A stretch of 64,000 nt of DNA from Mytilus californianus (lineage: Eukaryota; Mollusca; Bivalvia; Mytilida; Mytilidae), in the NCBI RefSeq assembly GCF_021869535.1, contig NW_026262734.1:107357088-107421087 (forward strand). Direction: 5' to 3'. Positions 56,615 through 64,000 of the stretch are shown piece by piece. The translations under genes and the position numbers were made by a program. The notes beneath the pieces were generated by a model. That model searched no databases, was not told the DNA's origin, and worked only from the letters and a program-made list of their open reading frames with translations. Within the stretch, counting starts at the first letter, position 1. Each line of letters starts with the position of its first letter.

Positions 56615-57845
56615 AGAGTGCACACGCTGAAATGTCTCGCCTTCTTTACTAATCATTGATATTATGTTGATAGTCCTAAATATAAAGCTTTATTACAACT
56701 GTCACATAAACTTAACATTAACCAAGTAAACTAAACATTGACCAATGAACCATGAAAATGAGGTCAAGGTCAGATGAACCATGCTAGGCAGGCATGTACA
56801 GCTAACAATTCTTCCATACAACAAATATAGTTGACCTATTGCTTATAGTTTAAGAAAAACAGACGAAAACACAAAACCTTAACACTGAGCAATGAACCTT
56901 GAAAATGAGGTCAAGGTCAAATAAAACCTGCGTGACTGACATATAGATCATAAAATATTTCCATACACCAAATATAGTTGAACTATTGCATATAGTATTA
57001 GAAAAAACGACCAAAACTCAAAAACTTAACTTTGACCACTGAACCATGAAAATGAGGTCAAGGTAAGATGACACCTGCCAGCTAGACATGTACACCTTAC
57101 AATCATTCCATACACCAAATATAGCTGACCTATTGCATGCAGTATTAGAAAGAAAGACCAAAACTCAAAAACTTAACTTTGACCACTGAACCATGAAAAT
57201 GAGGTCAAGGTCAGATGACACCTGCCAGCTAGACATGTACACCTTACAATCATTCCATACACCAAATATAGTAGACCTATTGCATACAGTGTAAGAAAAA
57301 CAGACCAAAACACAAAAACTTAACTATAACCACTGAACCATGAAAATGAGGTCAAGGTCAGATGACACCTGCCAGTTGGACATGTACACCTTACAGTCCT
57401 TCCATACACCGAATATACTAGACCTATTGCTTATAGTATCTGAGATATGGACTTGACCACGAAAACTTAACCTTGTTCACTGATCCATGAAATGAGGTCG
57501 AGGTCAAGTGAAAACTGTCTGACGGGCATGAGGACCTTGCAAGGTACGCACATACCAAATATAGTTATCCTTTTACTTATAATAAGAGAGAATTTAACAT
57601 TACAAAAAATCTGAACTTTTTTTTCAAGTAGTCACTGAACCATGAAAATGAGGTCAAGGACATTGGACATGTGACTGACGGAAACTTCGTAACATGAGGC
57701 ATCCATATACAAAGTATGAAGCATCCAGGTCTTCCATCTTCTAAAATATAAAGCTTTTAAGAAATTAGCTAACGCCGCCGCCGCCGCCGCCGCCGGATCG
57801 CTATCCCTATGTCGAGCTTTCTGCGACAAAAGTCGCAGGCTCGAC
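56615..57845 (+). repeat. Long repeat with about six ~160-bp units and a GCC tract
   Basis: It starts gagtgcacacgctgaaatgt and ends in a ccgccgccgccgccgccg tract and gtcgagctttctgcgac. The phrase ccatgaaaatgaggtcaagg recurs about every 145-165 bp from 56751 to 57640. The element is non-coding. Confidence 0.8.
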
Positions 57846-59617
57846 AAAAACACTGTATCTAAAAAAAATACTGCCCATGCAAATCAGAATAATTAAGAAC
57901 TTTGTTTGCAGAAACATTTAAACTCATGTACATATTAGCTCCTGTCTGTTTACATAGTTTAGTCTAATATCCTAAACTGTGTAATTTAAGTAAAACCCTT
58001 CAATTACATCCATTGGAAATCTTTTAGGTTTGCTGTAAATGCACTGCTGAAATGTATCGAACAGTCCTTAAATGGCTTTGTGAGTTCCTTTTTTATGTGT
58101 AGTTACCTTATATTTTGTTTGGGCCAATTCAATATGCTAAACTTTCTATATTCAGTCTGAATAATGTTGCAGATATGGGCAAAATAAAAAAAATATGGTA
58201 CAAATGCAAGTGCTATAGATAGCTTTAACACAATTTGAGCAAGAGTTACTTCCCTTTTGTCACCATGTTGGAGGGGTCTAAGAGGACAAATGTCTTCATA
58301 ACCAATTTCAACTTGACCGGTAGACTTTAGAAAAAGGTTTTTTTTCTGAACAATTCTTATTTCTTTTTGCCTTGCTTAATTCATCACTACCAACAAGTAA
58401 GGATCTCTTATCGGACTTGTGTGTATCACATATTTCAATTTGGCTAGTCAAATAAGAAAATCAACAGATAACTTCAAAATGACAGCCAAGGGAAATAAAT
58501 CAAACTCAAATTACGTCATTTGAATCCTATCTAAAATCTTGTGTTATTGTTTATCAAGTTCTTGGATTGAAGTTTAACTGCCAGTCGAGTCTAGGCTAAT
58601 ATCAACAAATTGAATAAAACTGAAACTTTCTTATTGGTCTTGATAATTACCAAGATTTTCAAAAAGGGGGGATGCTCACAAACCAGCACATCAATGAAAA
58701 AGGGGGGGGGACTTTTCAGACAAACAGAAGATGTGGTCCATTTAAGGTCAAGGATCAGTAAATGACCAGTCCATAGATTTTTTTTAAATTTAGAATTCAA
58801 TTAGATATTGAAAATATACATCAGAAAATTTAAAAAAAAGTATATGTCACCGACTTCGTTTTCGAGAAAAAGCCATTTTTAAAATGGTCCGAGAGGGTAC
58901 TAAATTACATTGAATATATAGGGAAAATCCTTATTTTTCTTCTACTCTTTTCGGTTTCCTGTATAAATCACGAGATTCACTCCATAGAATTTTTTTTAAA
59001 AATGATGATTTCTTCCTCTATGTCTAACAAATAAGATGATGTGAAAAAAATATATGGTCACCGACTTCGTTTTCCCTCTAGAAACGACGCAACCTCAACA
59101 TTTTGAAAAAAAAACCATCAAAAATCGTGACGTCTTCATTTTTATTACATAACGTCAAGTTATCATGGTATGAATTTTCAAAGTTCTTGGTGTTGATTAC
59201 GCATGATGATTATGTGTTTTGTATTGATAGGTTCTTTTTATCATAAGGGTCTGGATAGAGGGTCCTTCATTTATTATTTTTTTATTTTGTATTACCAGTA
59301 TTGTATTCTTTATTCTTTATATTTTAGCACCTCATCATTCTCTATTCTTTTATTTTTTTTTGCCTGTTATTCTGCAGTTTTTGCCTTTTATTCTGTATTC
59401 CGTAAACCCCAGTCAGACCCTCTTTTATGGACACGTATTTCAAATTAAATTATAACTGTTACAGTTGTAAAAAATGTGATATGTTCATTATCAATAATAA
59501 TGTTTAAAACAATTACTAATTCAGAAGAAAATACTTTGTAAGTACATGAACGCAAAAATAATAACATAAAAATAGAAATCATCCCAATGTCTTGACTCAA
59601 AAAAAGATGTAATATAA
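57846..59617. other. No gene seen; low-complexity and local repeats
   Basis: The phrase caccgacttcgtttt occurs at 58848 and 59059, suggesting a diverged local duplication. A T-rich stretch at 59270-59400 (ttattcttt motifs) resembles one at 60930-61050. Confidence 0.4.
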
Positions 59618-60254
59618 TTATTTTATCTTTTGTGACTCTGGCTTTTTCAAAAAAAGAAGTTCCGATAGGAGATTGGCAACACCATCAGACCCCTCACGTT
59701 CGTAAGACTGTGAAACATATTCCACTGAGAATGAGTGTGGTGCCTGTGCCACTTTCTCAGTGGGAAGCGACACATGTTCTACTAGTTGTTGTAATGCTTG
59801 AACATCTCCAACCGCATTATGTGCGTCGTATTTGACACAAAGAATGTCAAATACTAGGCTCTCCTGGTTATAAACTTTACCCTTTTGTTTCCTCTCTGGT
59901 AGCACAGTTTTCAGCAAAGATAGCGAGTCAACAGAACCCTTACATTTTTGTTCAAAACTATCAAAGAAAGAATTATTCTCCATGGAATAAACTAAAACTC
60001 TCGAATAAAAAGCTTTGCATTGTGTCCGGTAACCAATTAATAAAATCTCTTAGACTATCTTGCAGGTCATCTGTTTGCATTATTTCTCCGTTCCGATATA
60101 AGATTTGGCCACTTTTTGAAAAACCGGTAACTTTACAAGCGGAACATTTGATAGCTTCTTTTGGTACTATATAACGACAGAAAGTGTTCTGCTCATATGC
60201 TGCTGCAATTTGTATTATGTCTGTACAGTCGTCTGTTTTACAAAGATTATACAA
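59618..60254 (-). pseudogene. DEDDh-type exonuclease-domain fragment, frameshifted
   Basis: Two minus frames (60254-59973 and 59983-59618) cover most of one exonuclease fold. The first reads DDCTDIIQIAAAYEQNTFCR and KVTGFSKSGQILYR. The second reads DSLSLLKTVLPERK, LVFDILCVKY and DAHNAVGDVQALQQLV, where H-N-A-x2-D is the Exo III motif of DnaQ-like enzymes. The expected xHN motif II appears only in a third frame around 60010-59990 (GHNAKLF), so at least one small indel breaks the gene there. The Exo I D-x-E is absent at the left. Similar domains are found in mollusc proteins related to the PML exonuclease-like region. An alternative is a gene with an unrecognised intron, but the overlap of frames argues for decay. 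Confidence 0.62.
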
Positions 60255-61119
60255 TTGTTTAATAGAATTTTACATCGCATATATCGACAAATATTATCAT
60301 CAATGAATTTTCTACAAATTATTGAAAGAGTGTCATGTGGTTATTAATACATCTGCAAGTTAACAAGTAAAACACGCATACAAACTGACATCTTTGATAA
60401 TTTCTTTTCGTTTTGTATAAAATTTATTGTATAAATAAAAACGTTAAAGATTACTCCAAAAGTGAGCACGTATATGCTCGAAGTATATATAATAGAATCA
60501 GTACACGATACACAAAATGCAACAAAATAGTGGGGGTATAGTATTAACATGAAACTATACTAAACTAAGGCTTTGATCAATGTGAACTTCAATAAAAATG
60601 GAAGATACATTAGGAACGGGAAGATAAGAATATAGTGCATCAAATACAACACCCTCTGCATAATTTGACTAGTGATTTTTTTGTTTATTACCAACAACAC
60701 CGAGATAATACAACGATTATCTTAAGGGTCTATATGAAGTGTGTCTCCTTAACTTCTGTATTCTTTAATTAATTTTAATGGCAAATTTCTTTAATTTTGA
60801 ATATAATGCTTATTCTGTTTAATCCTCAATAAATGATTTTATTGTAAAATTCTTCTAATATTGCATGATTGCTTTATTCTGTACATGGTTCATGTCTTTA
60901 ACCACTACACTTGTATATTAACTTATTATTTTATTTTCCATTGTTATTCTTTATACTTTTGCGAACCATTCTTCTATCCTTTATTTATTTTTTGGCTCTT
61001 TTCTCTATTCAATTTTCAATTCGCCATTATCTTTTATTCTGCAAACCCCCTTTTAAATCTTATTATATGTGACAATAAATTAATGTGCATCAGAGAGCAA
61101 CTGTATTTGACACCAATAA
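60255..61119. other. AT-rich, no gene seen
   Basis: Only short low-complexity frames are present. Nothing is recognisable. Confidence 0.4.
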
Positions 61120-61121
61120 AT

Positions 61122-61335
61122 ATAAAAACAAGGTGATGTGGTCTGATTGCCATTGAAACAACTATCCACCAAAGTTCACATGATGTGGATATAAACAATT
61201 ACAGATTATCGTAGACAACGGACTTAAAAAAGACAAAAAACTTATGTCGTTTAGTCGGCTATAAAAAGCCCCGATTTGAAAAATGTGAATAAACCCAAAC
61301 AAGAAAACTAACGGCCTTATGTTTAACAAAACAAT
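61122..61335 (+). repeat. Copy of the gatgtggtatgattgcc repeat
   Basis: It reads gatgtggtctgattgccatt, gaaacaactatccacca, ggctataaaaagccccgatt and gaaaactaacggccttatg, in the same order as the reverse copy at 63600-63800. Confidence 0.65.
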
Positions 61336-61701
61336 TTATATTAATGAAGCTCTTGAAAAGCGTATCAACCCTAAAAAAAAGCAACCACACACAGACTGAA
61401 ACATGACTGAAAATTTTGTCTTTAACTTGTTAAATTCCATCTGCACAAATGCACAACATGCACATCATCAGATGTCTTTTCCTTTTCTATTTTTTGTGGC
61501 CTGGTGTTATTGTCTGGTTGCTGTATTACTGAAGTACTTTTTTCATTTTACTTTGGGTACTGAAGGTGTGTGTGCATATTTTTTTAGTAGATACACACAC
61601 ATGTATATATTAGTAGTTTGATATCGACATGATCGATAGAATCTCGTTCTTAACCTTCAAGTTGTATGAGTGAAATAGAATTGAATAGAATTGAGAATAG
61701 A

Positions 61702-61801
61702 TGCGAAACCGTAGCTCTTAGGTCCTTATGTTATTTTTTAGATAGATGGTCCGCAAAAAGTCAAAAAAATAACACAAGGACCTAAGAGCTACGGTTCCGC
61801 A
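61702..61801. mobile_element. Fold-back palindrome, 100 bp
   Basis: Arms tgcgaaaccgtagctcttag and ctaagagctacggttccgca pair with a single mismatch and continue through gtccttatgttatttttt on the left, with a further mismatch on the right. The loop is about 20 bp. Confidence 0.85.
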
Positions 61802-62392
61802 GCTAAATTTAGAACAGTTCTATTCTGTATTGGAGATGCAACTTTCAGGCTACAAATTTTTATTTGTTTCCAGTTATTTTTTTAACCATTGATATATCAA
61901 TTACCTTGAGGAAATAACAATACTAATCAGTACTAAGAAAATTCTTTTAGGATCCACTGGATGTTCTTTTATTAGGAAAAATATACCATGTATAACCCAT
62001 CAAACCATATACTATTTATACATGTATCTATTTAAGGATTTGTGTTCTATTTTTAGCTTCGAAAACTTTCCAGTAAATTGCGGACGTGAAAGAAAACACC
62101 ATTACAAAAAATCGTTAGAAAACAAACTGTAGCGATGAATCTCTATAACGTTTTGTTTATCATCATGTGTTATATATTAGTCTTAACAATTGTGATGTAT
62201 AAATATTAAATGATTGTTGCAATCGTAAAGAGGGTTAATGTTAATTTAAAATCGTTTTGTGTCATCTGTTTCAAGACTGACTGACGCAGCTGAGAATTGT
62301 ATGTGGTTCATTCCCTTTTCTGGAATTAGAAAATATTTTTACTTGTTCCGACTGGTGTGGTAATTTTCAAAATAGGGGATATCTTACCAAGA
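61802..62392. other. No gene seen
   Basis: This AT-rich stretch between the palindrome and the transposase fragment has no recognisable structure. Confidence 0.4.
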
Positions 62393-62720
62393 CTAAAAGT
62401 TTAGTATTAATGTCCCAAACTTGCATCCCCTTCTTCTTATTTTCTGCTGGACGATATCTTTTCCCAGTGAATATAGGGTTTCTGTAGGGACGTTTTCTAG
62501 TGGTGAGCTACAGTTTTTACACTGTTTTAAATGGTCGGCGAGATATCCAAGCTCAAACGTTACCACCCTACCTCCCTGACGCAAGTCAAGTTCCCTATTT
62601 TCATTTTGAAGATAGTCTTCTTGACTATATTCATATTAATTTTCAAAATTCTGTAGCATTTCTTCATCTTCAATTTTAGCAAACAATTTCATTCTCCTAG
62701 AAGTAACATACTTTCCATCA
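62393..62720 (-). pseudogene. Mutator-like transposase N-terminal fragment, broken
   Basis: The minus strand reads KLFAKIEDEEMLQNFEN, a stop, then RQGGRVVTFELGYLADHLKQ, CKNCSSPLENVPTETLYSLG. After a frame change it continues GKRYRPAENKKKGMQVWDIN. This order (GR-x-V-x-ELGYLA, C-x2-C, GKR-x-R, WDINTK) is that of the N-terminal region of Mutator-like transposases common in molluscs. A stop and an internal deletion or frameshift make it non-functional. The catalytic DDE part is absent from the window. Confidence 0.6.
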
Positions 62721-63372
62721 AATTTAACGTTGTCTCGTCAGAAAGTCGCCGGTTGCAACATTGCTAAATCTGGTCAATGGGACGTAACTCATACAAAACG
62801 TCGCAACATTTCGCGGAATCCGCTAGATGGCGTTCATTTACTGTAACTTGACCTTAAGCTTACAGGCTACAATTTGAACAAAGTTTTGACATAGTACAAA
62901 GATGTCAAAATGGTTCAAAGAAAATAAGGAAAAATATGTTTGTGCCCCCTGCCTTTCATTGTGCAAGAGATAAATATTAGCCCTGGTAAAAAGTGTCCGG
63001 GCGGACAAATATTACTAAGCATGCTAAGTTTTTAGTTGAAGATTTGAATTTTTTCTAAGATGTTAAAAATTGGTGATTCTAGAAGAAATTTCTGAAATTT
63101 GCATTTCTATAATTGTCTATTATTACTAACTGTTTGAAGTGTTTCATGAAAATCAATTATGACTGTATTATGACTTCGGACAACTCTTTTCGTTTTCTCA
63201 TAGTGTAAACATATAATCTAGAATTTTGTGCGAAACGAACAATATTGTAAAGTGCCAACATCGAACTGAAAAAAATACGTTTTGTACAAGTTGAATGTTC
63301 TATTTATATTGTTATTGTAAAATCTGTTATAACATTCAAGATGACGGAAACGCATACACTAATGTATATATC
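62721..63372. other. No gene seen
   Basis: No domain, repeat array or inverted ends are visible beyond AT-rich sequence. Confidence 0.4.
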
Positions 63373-63408
63373 CTGGGACTATTACAGCTAATAGTATAAT
63401 AGTCCCAG
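63373..63408. repeat. Hairpin ctgggactatta...taatagtcccag, copy 1
   Basis: Twelve-base perfect arms surround a 12-base interior, and outer tatatat/atatat extend the pairing. A second copy lies at 63902-63928. Confidence 0.85.
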
Positions 63409-63599
63409 ATATATCTATACATGTAATCGATCAATGATTTGTAAAGTAAGACTAAGTATGCAAATCCTGGTTACTAGTAACAGGAACATACTGTTCCCAG
63501 CTAGTAATACCGATATAAATAATAGCTTAAAAATAAAACTAGAAGAACAACAAATGAACAAGTAATCAATAATAAACAATACCATATCAGAGACATAAT

Positions 63600-63800
63600 A
63601 TACACATTACATAAATCAGGCCGTTAGCTTTCTCGTTTCACTTTGCATTGTTTTACTTTGTCATTTCGGGGCCTTTTATAGCTGACTATGCGGTTTGGGT
63701 TTTGCTCATTGTTGAAGGCCGTACGGTGATCTATAGTTGTTAACTTCTATGTCATTTGGTCTCTGGTGGAGAGTTGTCTCATTGGAAATTATAACATCTT
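63600..63800 (-). repeat. Reverse copy of the gatgtggtatgattgcc repeat
   Basis: The plus strand reads ccgttagctttctcgttt, cggggccttttatagctg, tcattgttgaaggccgta and tggagagttgtctcattgg, the reverse complement of the family at 26384 and 61122. Confidence 0.65.
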
Positions 63801-63803
63801 ACA

Positions 63804-63895
63804 GTGGCGGATCCAGGGGGAAAAGGGGGGGTTCCGAGGGTTGGAACCCTCCCTTTTTTTGACGATCAATGCATTTGAATGGGGACATATATACA
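63804..63895 (+). repeat. agtggcggatccagg repeat end
   Basis: agtggcggatccagggg followed by a G-run and ggttggaaccctccc is a phrase seen at ends of dispersed DNA elements in many animals. Only the end is present. Confidence 0.45.
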
Positions 63896-63901
63896 TATAT
63901 G

Positions 63902-63928
63902 CTGGGACTATTAGTATAATAGTCCCAG
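63902..63928. repeat. Hairpin ctgggactatta-gta-taatagtcccag, copy 2
   Basis: The 27-bp sequence has perfect 12-base arms with a gta loop and lies in an atatat context like copy 1. Confidence 0.88.
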
Positions 63929-64000
63929 ATATATGTCTCTGGCCATATTAAACAATGCCCGCAATCACTGAAGCCAATATCAAAGTGCACAACCTGTTGA

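Noticed and set aside
57632-57853. Poly-alanine protein frame from the GCC tract
   Set aside because: The alanine run is a simple (GCC)n repeat at the end of a dispersed element with no other coding signs.

Overview
This window looks like nuclear DNA of a bivalve mollusc, most likely a mytilid mussel. The genes have many exons with phase-matched GT-AG introns. The DNA is AT-rich. The spaces between exons are filled with short inverted-repeat elements, tRNA-derived SINEs, decayed LINEs and long tandem-structured repeats of kinds I remember from mussel genomes. The taxon is an inference from memory of repeat types and was not searched.

Layout. At 794-4028 (+) lie the last three coding exons of an SLC6-type sodium-coupled transporter; the rest of that gene is off the left edge. 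From about 4 to 30 kb I find no complete host gene. That stretch holds a TA-flanked inverted-repeat element, 47-bp, 59-bp and 125-bp tandem repeats, a 5'-truncated reverse transcriptase (12811-13380), a tRNA-type SINE, a decayed LINE on the minus strand (about 16.05-21.66 kb), a repeat built of 501-bp units, a PHD-finger remnant, and a repeat with terminal tacgaccgca/tgcggtcgta inverted repeats (27.2-29.5 kb).

The main gene runs on the minus strand from 54511 to 30354. It is an intact nose-resistant-to-fluoxetine (NRF-6-like) membrane acyltransferase. I could join 14 coding-exon positions in phase, giving about 744 or 742 residues depending on which of two alternative exons is used: signal peptide, extracellular cysteine-containing NRF domain, then a multi-pass acyltransferase-3 domain. 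Exon 6 is duplicated (6a 44092-44271, 6b 43867-44040). Both copies carry the R-x10-H acyltransferase motif, both have the same phase, and only 51 bp separate them, which is the layout expected for mutually exclusive splicing. Exon 10 is followed by six GTAAGT donors spaced exactly 21 bp apart.

Introns of this gene hold many mobile elements whose insertion sites can be read directly. These include two copies of a hAT-like element with perfect 8-bp target duplications, an inverted-repeat element with TA duplications (one copy inside a 33-bp minisatellite), and a CAGTG...CACTG element that split another repeat. Right of the gene (55-64 kb) are repeats, a frameshifted exonuclease-domain fragment (59618-60254) and a broken Mutator-like transposase N-terminus (62393-62720).
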